NCBI GenBank assembly: GCA_030407085.1
Contig: CM059583.1
Span: forward strand, 85,168,001-85,232,000
DNA: 64,000 nucleotides
Reading direction: 5' to 3'
Source: Trichopria drosophilae
Taxonomy: Eukaryota; Arthropoda; Insecta; Hymenoptera; Diapriidae
A program made the translations under genes and the position numbers. Each line of letters begins with the position of its first letter. Position 1 is the stretch's first letter. Below the pieces are notes generated by a model, which was given only the letters and a program-made list of their open reading frames with translations, had not been told where the DNA came from and ran no database searches. Below, piece by piece: positions 20,881 to 32,385 of this stretch.

Positions 20881-22166
20881 TAAAAACGGGCACAGAAACG
20901 GGAAAACTTATATTCAGCACACAGGAGAATATAAGTGTACGAAGTCCACTAATTCAAATTAAAAGAATTCCGCGCCGAACACGGAATTATACTTATATAA
21001 ATATAAATATCCAAGCCACATACACTTGAAGTAACAGGAGACAATAACCAAACAAAGTGGCACGAGGATTTAACTTAAATATTCAAACTTAATAAGTATA
21101 CAAAGGAAATCCAGCATTTAAATTTAATTCCAAGAATTTCGAGTATTTCGGAATGAAAATAAGATTTAAATTGTTCAGTATACATATTCGAAAACTGAAA
21201 TGACTTTTTATGAAGATGTCCGCTAAACTAAGTTCCATGGTACTTTTCTAAGACACTAGACCATAGGCACCATATAGTGGGACACAGCAATTTTTGCATA
21301 AAACGAATCATAACGATTTTTTATGGGTTATTTTTTAAGTTCTATTCGCGTATTAAGCCAGGAAAAATACCATAAAAAATGTTTATGGGGAACAACCTAA
21401 GAAACGCAGCATTATTAAATAACAAGCGTTTAATACATAATAACCGTTAGACGTTGAAACACGGTGCATTAACCCAAATTAAACATTTTTGTATAAAAGA
21501 GTGTTGAAATTTTTGACTGTTTATAACGCCTTCAATTTCGTTATTAAAAAAATCACTTAAGGCAATATTCTATTTTGCGAAAATATACCGATATATACAA
21601 TTACATCATTTTCTGAGGCATGACTGATGTTTCTAACGTGGAATGTCTCCTATGCGAAAAAGAATGTTATTTTTGTGTTTCTATTTTCGCCTATTGCATT
21701 CAATAATGTTTACTTCATTACCTGCAGAGTTTAAATTTAAAAATAGCACGGAATGTGAATTCTAGCAATACAATTGAATATAAACAGTAATATTTCTCAT
21801 AAATAAAAATTATCGATATCAAGAAGAATGTGCGACAATGTTTGCATAGTATTTTACATAAGTTTAGAAAAGGATTAATATTTCTGATGCGACATGTGAC
21901 GAAACTGATATTTTGCATACATTTTATTTTAAAAAAATGAAATATATCGATTATCATATAATTCTTCTATGTACCAAATAAAGCCAATTATGATTTCTAT
22001 GTTTCCACAAAAGCGAGAGGATTTAATATGAATTTGAACTAATTAAAGCTATGGACATCAAATATTTTAGCTATCTAAGAATCAGATATGAAAATAACAA
22101 TGAAATATTATAATATTTATTTCGCATAAAGCGAAAACACATCTATACATATTTACAATTCTAGAG
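20881..22166. other. AT-rich DNA, no gene seen
   Basis: The first part may be 5' untranslated sequence of the LINE just downstream. The rest lacks ORFs and clear repeats. Confidence 0.4.
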
Positions 22167-22545
22167 AACTTTTCACTTTCGAGTGAAATGAAACGTACAT
22201 TTTTTTTTCAAGGCACAGCTTTAAATTTGTTTTCTGATGATAGATATGAGATGCCAAAATTAAGTTCTATGCGCGTAATTCATTTTTGGAGGAGGTTCAG
22301 GGGGTGCGTTAGGGATACCATAAAAATAAAAAATTGGCATATAGGCCAGTCTACAAAACTTTACATTTTCGAGTAAAAAAAAAATTACCAATTTTTTTTT
22401 AAGGCACAGCAATTTATTTCTGGTGATGGAGATGACATACCAAGGTGTGGTTCTATGCGCGTAATTCATTTTTGGTGGAGGTTCGGGGGTTTATAAAGAA
22501 ATGTTGGAGCTACTATAAAAATAGAAAATTGTAGATAATGCATGG
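22167..22545 (+). repeat. Tandem repeat, two ~190-bp units
   Basis: Units start near 22167 and 22357. Shared landmarks are TTCGAGT, a T tract with AAGGCACAGC, TTCTATGCGCGTAATTCATT and GGAGGTTC. Similarity is moderate, so it is old or satellite-like. Confidence 0.75.
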
Positions 22546-24249
22546 GTCAACATTTGATCTACGCGAGATCGCCGGAAGCGCTTAGGTCCTGGTACGCGGT
22601 CGATGATGACGATGAGAAGATGGTTGACCTCCATCACGTCAGATTCAAGGTCATTTAAAGGTCAAGTGGAGAAAAAACCATCAGAAAAATCTGAAAAAAT
22701 TCATGCATATGTGTTTGAGACCAGCAAATCGTAGTCTAAGAGCAGTTAACCTTTATAAGGTCAGGATCAAGGTCTTTTGATGGTTAAGTAAAAAATAATT
22801 GTCATTTATTTTGTTTATTTATTTTGTCAGTCTTTGTTTTGTTTGACATTTCTTGAGCGACAGATGTAGATTTTTCAATTACATTTTTTTCTTCTAGACT
22901 TCTTCTTTTCACTTAGTTTTGCGGTATTTTTTACTGCAATTGTAGTGTTTACATATTATTCTTATTCAAAATAAATGTACAGATATAAATAAATTAATAT
23001 TACTGTATTGATATTTTACAAATGTTCCTGACATTTATTATTAATTTAAAATCATATTGAAAAACTTCATAATCTCGAAATGCTCAAAATATTTTTCTTC
23101 TGCTAAATATCACATTCCAGAGGGAAAAAACTTTAATGAGATGATCATACATCAATGATAAACTGCTATTTATGGTCAGCGTCCAAAAAAACACAATACA
23201 TGGTTATTTGTAATAATTTTAGAACTATTAATTTTAACAATACACTTTTCTAGTTATTTTTGACTGTTTTGTAGTAAGTATTACATATGTTAAAGAGATG
23301 TGTTAAAAACCATTTATAATCTGTCTTAAAACATAATAAATAACTGTGAAACTGTGCCGCTAAAAATATAACATTTTCTTTACGAATTACGCGAATTTTC
23401 TTAATTTTGCAGATGCCGCCTTTTCAACATTTTTTGCGGCACACACTTTTCTGACGGCTGATTTTCTTTGTTTTTATAAATACTTTCTAATACTATAGGC
23501 GGTTTGACGGTAAGAGGATTGTTCGAGGTCAAAAAAGTGAAAAAAGTATTAAAAATAGTGTTTGAGAATAAACTGGCGACATAACTTCCAGATGGTGGCA
23601 CACCGTGCAAACCTTTGGTATGGATCTAGAACTTGTAATATCTTATAGAGTATTGTTTTTTGATACTAAAAATATTCGGTTCATTTGTTTTTACGCACTA
23701 CATAGATCAGGAGAATAAAAAGTCTTTTTCAAAAATAGTCGGCGACACGTAAATTTTAGATGTTTTCTTGATTTTTCCACATCATTTTTTTAAATTTATT
23801 ATGAAATGCAGCGATTTCAGCATGAAAATATATTTAAATGTGTTGTTCGAGTACGTTTTTGTCTGATTGTAGCCTTATACCTAATAAAAAATTGTTTCAG
23901 TTCGACAAAAACGATGGCGACACTAAAATAAAAAGTTCTGTAGAATTGCCCATATATCGAACAAAAGAATAGAAATATAATCAATTTTGTCTTTTTTTAT
24001 ATATAAAACATTTTGAGTTTAAATATGTTGTTTATGTTATTTCATTATAAACACATAGATAGATATAGTTTATTACTCATATACAGGGAACTATGTTTCA
24101 TAGTGAAGGAGTTCCTTCAACTAATACATTAAAGTGAAAACAAAATATCGCGGAGTACATAAGTATAATGCTGACAAACAAAAGTTACTTGTTCGCTGTA
24201 AATTTCTTTGACAATGGAATGTTCGGTGTTTGAGGAGTAACAGTTACAA
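22546..24249. other. AT-rich DNA, no gene seen
   Basis: No coding pattern. The last part (about 24060-24250) may belong to the 3' end of the LINE remnant that follows. Confidence 0.4.
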
Positions 24250-26160
24250 CTTTCTACTAAATGTCGTACAAAAATTGTCTATGGTGGAAGCAGGCTTTTA
24301 GATAGTTAAATAGCTGTATAGCAAACTGCACTTCATTTTTGCAGATTAAAGCTGACGAAGAATTAGGATAAGATGCTCCCCACAGTGGCAGTATCAAACG
24401 ACGATCGGAAAGAATGTGGGAAAGACTATTCGGAGCATTCATATTATAAAACATGCACTTTAAGGATGGGTCACAGGTGTACCGACGGCCTGATATAGAA
24501 ATCGACCGCAAGAGAGATGTAGCCAACCTAAACTGCAGTTTCAATCTCAGGCAGTTTAGGGGTAGGAGCCCAGGGTATAAAGTATATGCTGAGTCCGAAC
24601 TCAGACGGAAGATTAGAAAGTGCGAAGTAGATAAGCATATTACTTATTTTGCCCATTAGTTTTACAAATTGCGGCATATTTAGAGATAAGAGTAGGCCCA
24701 TTTCTATCCCAGAACCTCGCGTTAATAATCTCCCAAAGGCCGTCGATCCCTACACTGTCCGATATTGCCCTGAGCTGTGTGACCCAGTTCATTGAAGCTG
24801 TTGGAGCGGAGGTATGCGGCAGGTCCTTAATTTTCGATAATAGAATTTTGGGCAGCCTAGAGTCTGGCATTTTCAAGATTTTTGTTATTAATTTCACTGC
24901 TCTATTAATATCCTTTACTGCAATCGGGAGCAGTCCCAGTTCGAGCGGAATTAGAAAGACCGTAGTACTTCTCGGTAGGCGAAAAAGCTTCTTGAAAAAT
25001 AATAGCTGCACAGACTCCAGTCTGCCCAAGTAATGGAGAGCCACACTAGGGCTTCATGCAGAAGAACGAACGAAATAACTGTAGAGTTTCCAAAATGCTT
25101 GACACGCGTCTGTTTTGGCAAAGGAAACGAGAGCTAGAATCGCAGAAGTGGCAGTTTTCGTTCTTGAGATTGTCTCCTCCCAATACTGAAAACCGGCTCC
25201 GGAGGAAGAGAATACTACTCCCAGGTAACAGTACTAATTTACAACCTTAACAGTGTTACCTATGTAAACAAAATTCTTTAAATGTGAATCAAGTTGCCCG
25301 GCTTTTCTAATAAATCAAATTAAATCATCAAGCTTTTTGTAAGTCTAATATGAAATGACTGTCGGTATCTTGTATCCCAATTTTCTCATTGTCCCCATAC
25401 ACTTTCGACACTTTTCCTTGCCATAACGCAATCCCTGTCAAATCATCGCTTAGACTAAGGTGCAAGATTCCGGGTTTTGTTAGTAACCACCCGTGCTAAC
25501 ACTTTCGCGCTAGAAGCTGCTGAGAGGAGCACGCTAGCTAACGAGCCGTATAAACAGTTGATTGAATCATCATCAATGAAGTTTTTAAAGTTAGTGGCAA
25601 GAAGCGAAAAAAGATATCGGGACCGTACGACGGCCTCGGAAATCTCCATTTTGAAAATCTCATTGCGGGACTATTAGCTTTGCTAAAAGTAGAGTTCGGT
25701 ACAGGCATAAACTTCAGAAAATTGTGGTCCGAGCTATGTAAATTGAGACCGGTACAAAAGATACGGAAGATGTAGTGTGGATATCCAGACTACCCTCTGG
25801 AGTCGAGGTACGATTAATGGGCCGCATGGTCGCAGGGTGAATGCTCGTTTACTAAAATAAAATTGTTGTGCCACATAAATTCAAGTAAAAGAGCGCCTCT
25901 CTCGTTATGACAAGTGTCGTGCGACTTCCTATCCACAGAAACGCCTGTGTTGACGAAAATTTGAGCAAAAACATTAAACGAATACAAGGAGCCTTCTAGA
26001 ATTTACGTCACCACTCAACACGACCATACACTCTGGGTACTGAGCATTCAGGATATCTATCGTGTTTTTCAGACTATTCAATAGAGCCGAAAGATCTGAA
26101 CTGGATGAAAAATAAAATGAACCGATGATGACATTGATAGGTTTGTTTATTAATATATAA
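24250..26160 (-). mobile_element. LINE remnant: endonuclease and C-terminus, RT deleted
   Basis: Minus strand. About 26150-25680 has endonuclease traces (YPECMVVLSGDVNSR, NEHSPCDHAA). 25649-25455 is a linker-like frame. 25044-24640 (GRLESVQLLFFKKLFRLP) resembles the region after RT in Jockey/I-type ORF2. 24544-24257 has LATSLLRSI and a CDPSLKC..LSHIL stretch resembling a decayed C-terminal zinc finger. No RT blocks lie between, so an internal deletion is likely. Confidence 0.6.
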
Positions 26161-27477
26161 GGGTAAAGCCTGTAATGGGCGAATTGATTTATATCACGAC
26201 TTCACTCATTATTTTAAGAAATTATATTTTTTGTTTAACCCTTTTCAAAAAAAATGTAATTTAACAATTTCAAGATATCATTATCAATTAGACTAAGAAA
26301 GTATTCGCATGAATTTACCTGATATTATAGGTGTGAATAATATAACGACTCAATTATTTATATTGAATAGTCTAAATATGACATACTTTATTTAACTTTC
26401 ATCACCACTTGAATGTTCATATTACAATTTTGATATTTTAATTATCGCCGTGATCAAGCAAAATATTCTTACTAAAATATTCCCTACGAGAGAAAGAAAG
26501 AATAATGTATTTCAAAATACTTATCGGATAAAGGCGCCTCTGGGCGACGGAGTATGGCGTCTCTTCTTTGCAGGTTTCACCAAAAGATTAAGTGGCCTCT
26601 TTATACACCTTATAATTGGACTACCTAGTTAGCGTCGTCAATGGTATCGCCCTGGTATCATCAATTGGCATCATCGTCAGTATAGCCACAATGTCCTCGG
26701 TTGGCGTCGTAGCTAGCTCGCTCCTTTCATTCTTAGCGTGGGTCGGCCATCTTATACTATTGTCTCAACTCGTGTCCCCCGTCGGCGAATAAACTATCGA
26801 TTTGTTTCTGAGGGTCCACCGAAATTATTATAGGATCATCCTTGATAGAATCGAGGTCCTTGGTACGATTACGACGACACGACTTCCATAAGATCGGCAC
26901 GACCGACTTTGCGCGATGTGACACGTCTATAACTAAGAGTGGGCAAGAAAAAATTATGACGGCCTGGCGTCTTCCGACACAACTGTTATCGACAACAGTC
27001 CGAGCGAATCTAGTGGGCTTGGCGTCTTCGACGCGACTGCTTTATCGAACGACAGCGCCACACTTCTGGAGCATTCTCTCTGGTACATAACTGATGCTTA
27101 GTAGCGCCACCTCTTGCTACATCGGTAAATAACTTCTTTCCTTCCGTCGGTAACTATACTCCGTTTCGCGGTTACGCGTTTTTTCTTTCTTTCTCCTTCT
27201 TTCTTTCTCTTTACATTATTTTATCTCAATTAACGTTAATGACAACATAGAAATTAGTATCAGTATAATTATATTACTATGTACACCACAAGCCCAATAC
27301 AAAAGTACACAACAGATGGCTCTTAGAGTAAGGTAGAAAAAAGCGAAGTAAAACTACAAAGTAAAACTAAGAACATTAAACTTACAAAATAAAAATAGAA
27401 TCTTGATTTTTGAATGCAAAATATTCCTCATAAATTTGTGTCAAAAATTGTGTAGAATAATTCAAACTTAATACTCA
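26161..27477. other. Non-coding, with polypyrimidine tract
   Basis: No gene. 27178-27216 is a CTTT-rich polypyrimidine tract. 26530-27110 is GC-richer with repeated GGCGTCT words and could be an old LTR, but I find no pair or target duplication. Confidence 0.35.
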
Positions 27478-27762
27478 TTACGATATGGCGTCTCTAACAT
27501 TTTGAAATTTGAATAGATATTTAGAGTTCCTTATGAAAGAGTCGATATTAGCACTATTTCTTGCTTGAGGTGATAAAGATTTAGAGAGTCTAACCAAGCG
27601 CGGTATACTAGCGAAATAAAACCAGTTATTATCAAAGTCTGATTGAACAAGAGCATGAGGATTACGCAAATTATAGACTGATTCTCTGATTTGATTTGAT
27701 TTGCTGCCTTTATTATGCACTGATCCAGCAGACCGTTTGCAAATAGTATTCATTACAAACAT
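27478..27762 (-). pseudogene. LINE ORF2 C-terminal fragment
   Basis: The frame carries NLRNPHALVQ followed by FYFASIPRLVRLSKSL, the decayed form of the C-terminal (R/P)-LWN-x-LP region of non-LTR ORF2 proteins. It lies just beyond the 3' end of the next LINE and is not part of that copy. Confidence 0.45.
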
Positions 27763-28105
27763 TTATAACAATATTTACAAGAAGAAAAAAGAAATAGAAA
27801 ATTTAAATACAATTTAATCTTAACCTAACTTAGAATCTCGAGAACGGTAAACAGTTAATTAAATTAAATTACAATTAAACAAATATAAAACTAAATCAAC
27901 ATAGAACTAAATCACAGCTCGTCGATCGCGATACACACACAAAACGACGAATACGATTAAATACGGATTACATTTTATATTTTATTTATTGACTACAGTT
28001 TACGAACTACGGATAATTAGACGCTACATTGCACGCTACATTACGCCCGACGCTTAAAAGCTAGGAACTACGAACGGAAGAGATATGTTTTTATTACATC
28101 GAAAC
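27763..28105. other. 3' untranslated region of the PHD-finger LINE
   Basis: AT-rich, lying just downstream of the LINE stop codon on the minus strand, with an A-rich end near 27780 as seen on the plus strand. Confidence 0.35.
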
Positions 28106-28297
28106 TTAATTTCTTTGGAGGTATGCCGCCAAAGCGATTTTAAATGCCAACTGAGAGTCCGAAAGCCTAACTGACTGAGGAAGAGAGTTCCAATATTCTA
28201 TTGCCGAAACCCAAAAGGTGTTTTTAAAATAATCAGTCCAGCATATCGGTAGAAGATAATCATACTGTGTCAGACGAGATGACGAACGACACGACAT
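28106..28297 (-). pseudogene. LINE ORF2 C-terminal end
   Basis: Frame with FWVSAIEYWNSLPQSVRLSD, the C-terminal motif of Jockey/CR1-group ORF2, ending at the element's stop codon. Confidence 0.6.
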
Positions 28298-28460
28298 TGG
28301 CGTAGGAATAAAATTGTCGTGTAGATACGATGGCTGAGAAATGGTCAGAACATGGTATGTAAGAGATCCTAAGAAGTAGTCTCGGCGATTTACAGGAAAT
28401 AGCTAATTGACGAGATATGACGGTTTCAGTATAATCATCTGAGAGAAACACTCCTAAATC

Positions 28461-29500
28461 TCAAACCTCGTTTACGTAGGGTACAGCGAATGCGTTAACT
28501 ATTACAGAGGGAATAGCAGCATTACGCAACGTAGCCCAATTCTGCCTGGAGACAAATATGATCGCCTTAGTTTTCTTTTCACTAAGCGTAAGTCCACAAT
28601 GCTGAGTCCAGGTAACAAAGGCTTCCACATCTTTGTTAAGGTGGGTAACCGTTTCATGTATGCGACATATTGGCTTTGTTAGGTAAAACTGAGTGTCGTC
28701 GGCAAAGACAACAGACGTGTCACGACAATAATGAAGTCTGCTGTACAGGCTGTTGAATACGATACTGAACAGGATTGGTCCCAAGCTAGAACCCTGCGGC
28801 ACCCCAGTTATAGTCGGTACTTCTTGCGAGATGGAGCCGTCAACACCCTGAATAATTTGGGTTCTGCCAGTTACATACGAATACACCCAATCAGTTGCAC
28901 TGTCGTCAAAGCCAATACCTCGTAGCGATTACAAAATTAGATTATGGTTCAGAGTATCAAAGGCTTTTGAAACATCGAATAGTACTAGGACCGTAACAAA
29001 GCCCTGCTCAATTCCGTACCGCACATCATCTACAATCTTGATGAGAGCTGTCTGGATACTAAGATGACGCCTAAATCCGCACTTCCTAGGGTGTAGATCA
29101 TTTACTTCCAGGTAGTTAACGATGTCTCAGGTAACTATGGTATCCAGTAGCTTAGCGATGTGTGACGGATTTGTAATAGGTCTTGTGTCACTCGGAGACT
29201 GTGGGTTGGCTATTTTGTTGAGTGGTATTATATAAGATAATTTCCCAGCCGAAGGGTATTCACCACGATTCAGAGATAGATTGAAAATTTATATAAGCGG
29301 AGGGACGAGTGCCGATAGAATATTTTGCATATGACACAATTGGAGCCCATCAGGGCTTAGACCTTTAGACTTATTTAAGGACGCTTTAATCACTCTTAAA
29401 ACTTCGCCAGCTCATATCACTGGAAGAGTGTAAACAGGCGAGTTGGAGTCAATGAGTATTTGCAGAACATGCCTAAGTTGCAAGTGACTAAATGCAGGAT
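28461..29500 (-). pseudogene. LINE reverse transcriptase, PHD-finger LINE
   Basis: 28886-28461 contains TGVPQGSSLGPILFSI and VVFADDTQFYL (the catalytic box is FADD, not YADD), then the HCGLTLSEKKTKAI block. The upstream part, with the palm region around DVSKAFD in broken frames, lies in 28900-29500. RT of a non-LTR element, inactive because of frameshifts. Confidence 0.75.
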
Positions 29501-29530
29501 ACTTAGAAGCAATTTTGCTGTAGTAGGAAC

Positions 29531-30562
29531 TCATCTCATTAGGAGAGAAATATCGTAAGGCAGACTGGGTCGATGACTTTCTACAAGGCAGAATTTCTTC
29601 AGCATTGCCCAAATTTTATTTTGGTTGGTAACTCGTGCTAACGCATCACTGATATATGCATCTTTGGCTGCTCGTAGGGTTGACTTGATGGTTTTACGTA
29701 AGTTGCGATATTGAGCCATAAGTATGCCATTTTGTGTACGCTTAGCTCTGTTATATAACGAATTGTGTTGTTTAATAAGCTGGTTAATGGTAGACGAAAG
29801 CAAGGGTGCATGTGGTCTCTTCGATGACTTAGTAATTATTGGCGCGTGCCTATCGAGCACTGACTCAATAGTAGAGTAAAAACGGGTCAGGGTTCCAGAA
29901 AGGTCTGGAATGGTATTGAGTTGCAATTCATTACCATATAACTCCGATACATGAGTACGAAGAGCCGAGTTTAGTTCTTCAGTCAAGACTTCAACGTTAC
30001 AGTCATGAAAATTTCGATACGTAATAATCTTCTGTTTATGAGCATAGTTCGCAATATTGTAACAAACGCTGATGAGGTCATGGCCGGCAGCAAATGGATG
30101 AGATGAGTGTAAGAAACTCGCAATCTTGTCATTTGCGTCCACAATAAAAACGTCTAGATGAGTATGCTTAAGCGTATTATTGCGAAAAGAGTGGTGAGTG
30201 GAACCAAATGGTACTAAATACAAAGAATGTTTAGAGATGAATTGCTTTAAGTATGTTGAACTGAAACTGGTACATAGCAAATCGAAATTCAGATCATCAT
30301 CGATAATGATATTTTTGAAGGTAGACAGGTACTGTGCAAGTTATGATTTGAATTCAGCAAACATATAACCATCTGGACGCCGATAAACTATGGTTAATAA
30401 TAGATTGCTATTCGGTGGTATCTTAAGATTCAATAAAATATATTCAGGCTCATTTATCGTGGTATTACTCGATTTATCTACGACTACATAGGTTAGCGAC
30501 TCGTGAATATAGCAGCAAACACCACCGCCTAGTATGTACCTGTTTTTCCCTGCGGATTTCAA
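29531..30562 (-). pseudogene. LINE endonuclease and linker
   Basis: 30562-30341 starts with RYILGGGVCCYIHESL (the endonuclease G-G-G/V-Y block) and ends YRRPDGYMF. After a break, 30280-29531 has the C-terminal endonuclease part (TLKHTHLDVFIVDANDKI, HPFAAGHDLI, where SDH is expected) and the linker HAPIITKSSKRPHAPLLSS through ANQNKIWAML-like residues. A nicking enzyme for target-primed copying. Confidence 0.7.
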
Positions 30563-30719
30563 AGCTCAATTATTTTGTACTAAATTGTAGGCAGGAATCT
30601 CTACTGATTGAGTCGGGATAACAGGGGTTAGCCAAGTTTCAGTAATAGCAAAGATATGGATATCAGAAGTTCCGAGTAAAATTTCGACTTGGCGAAAATG
30701 TGCACGTAACGAATTTACA

Positions 30720-31175
30720 TTAGAATGGGAAACATTTAAGAAATCTAACGACGAAGAGTTGTCTATCGTCCATCGTTTCCCAGCCCTCGCGTAGTACCAC
30801 CTGTTGAGAGACGGGCGGCGGGGGAAGGCTAGAGAAGGAAGACATCATTGTTGCAGCAGCGAAACGCGTCGGGAGAAGACAGGAAACTACGGTAGTACAA
30901 AGGGACTGCGGGGAAGACGTGATTAAAGACTCACTAGTGGGGATAAAAAAGAGGGAAGAACGCGTAGAGACTGTGGCAATAGTAGAAGTAGAGGGTGGGG
31001 GATAATTGCAAACAATCTCGGAATCTGACAGCAGCAAGTATCCGAATGAACAGGCACAACAAGCTATCGGCGGTTTATAACGAATATAAATTATAGCACA
31101 TGACCGATGAAAAGACGAATTACATTCAGTACAGGTGTACATATCCCGTACGAAGTCCCGACACCGTTAACACGT
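30720..31175 (-). pseudogene. LINE ORF1 with PHD-type zinc finger
   Basis: Reads CRDF, then YTCTECNSSFHRSC, a C-x2-C-x4-F-H-x2-C core of a PHD finger, followed by CCACSFGYLL and a Ser/Thr/Pro-rich tail. PHD fingers occur in ORF1 proteins of several Jockey/CR1-type LINEs. The ATG at 31142 lies inside the finger, so the true start is further upstream; an in-frame TAA lies just before the first Cys. Confidence 0.5.
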
Positions 31176-31559
31176 CAACAATTAATCAGCTTGAGAATGG
31201 GGGGAGCGATCAATTTAAAGATGGGGGGACGAATTTTTGTTGACTCTGCGTTTTTGTCTTATCATTAAGAGTTAACGTATGTCAAAAACGCACTCCATAC
31301 ACACATATTATAAATCCACACTACAGTCGAGAAAATAGACTGTGATAGATGCAAACGAGTTTATATTGACACCATGCAAATTAATAATATGTGTTGTCTC
31401 TGGAACAACTTAATGCGTCGACTTACTAGTGTACACGCTACGAGCCGTAAACACAATTGAGTGTGTGAGTCAACGATGTAGTGGAAGTCAACGCTGTTGG
31501 CATGCTCTGTCCGTCCCTCTGAAATTGCCGTTGACAGTTGACGAAGTCCAGAAAATTTT

Positions 31560-32244
31560 GGTAAAATCTAAGGCACACTATGGACCAAATCGCAGTTTTA
31601 ACACAAAAAGGCGTAGAGCGAAAAGTCGGTCCAAGCCTGCGCACCTCCTAAGAAAAAATTTTCGCTGCTGGAGAAAAACAAAACGATAAGAAATCGACCA
31701 CACAATCAGCTGTGAAAATTGAGGCTTGTGTTGGGAGACGAAAAGTAGCAATAGAGCAGAATTGTGGGCATATGCAAGCAGCACTTGTGCAGAGAACATC
31801 CGAACTTTTACTTCCGTCCGTATAAATACAAACGGGATTACTCAAGCCGTAAGAGGCTAGGAATTGATTGAGTAGGCTGTTAGGCGCATTTGATTTTTGT
31901 AGAGAGAAGCCTAATTCAGTATTTACTTCTATATTATTTATGCTCGTGAAAAAGTCGTGTTTGTAAACGGGGTAGGTGTCAGAGGATATAATCTCTAAAT
32001 CAAGTTCGGCTATTACATCTATACAGTAAACTATCATGTGCTCAATTGTTCGGCCTTTTGCTCTGTGTATGTTCAGAAATTTCGTAAATTCCTCAATGGC
32101 TTTGTTAACAGGTAGACTTTTATTCGACTTAATCTTGGAGACATAGGAACAACCCAGGAACTTGACTCTATCGCAGATTTGAAGCAGTTTTGACTCTGGG
32201 AGCAATATGTTGGTTGGGGTGCTCATGCGGTAGCCTAAGGCCAA
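31560..32244 (-). pseudogene. LINE RNase H domain
   Basis: The frame 32244-31648 carries post-RT sequence, then VCIYTDGSKSSDVLCTSAA, the first catalytic Asp block of RNase H, then SIFTAD where E and the second D region are expected. It becomes frameshifted after 31690. It would remove RNA from the RNA-DNA hybrid. Confidence 0.65.
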
Positions 32245-32385
32245 TCTTATCGCATTATACTGCAGTTTTTCTAATTTTTGAATTAGTAGTTTTTGCGTGG
32301 GATAATAAACAAAAGAAGCGTACTCTAATATGGAACGAATATAACTTTTGTATAAGATGAGGAGTGTGTAAGGGTCAGATCCCCA

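Larger units (their letters stand above)
28106..31195 (-). mobile_element. Jockey-group LINE with PHD-finger ORF1
   Basis: Minus strand in order: ORF1 with a PHD-type zinc finger (about 31170-30720), endonuclease (30562-about 29900), linker (to about 29531), RT (about 29500-28461) and C-terminus (28297-28106, AIEYWNSLPQSV). All expected parts of a non-LTR element are present in order, with scattered frameshifts and stops. It abuts the next LINE on its right. Confidence 0.8.

Noticed and set aside
26530..27110. LTR
   Set aside because: GC-richer with repeated words but no paired copy, TG/CA ends or target duplication could be found.
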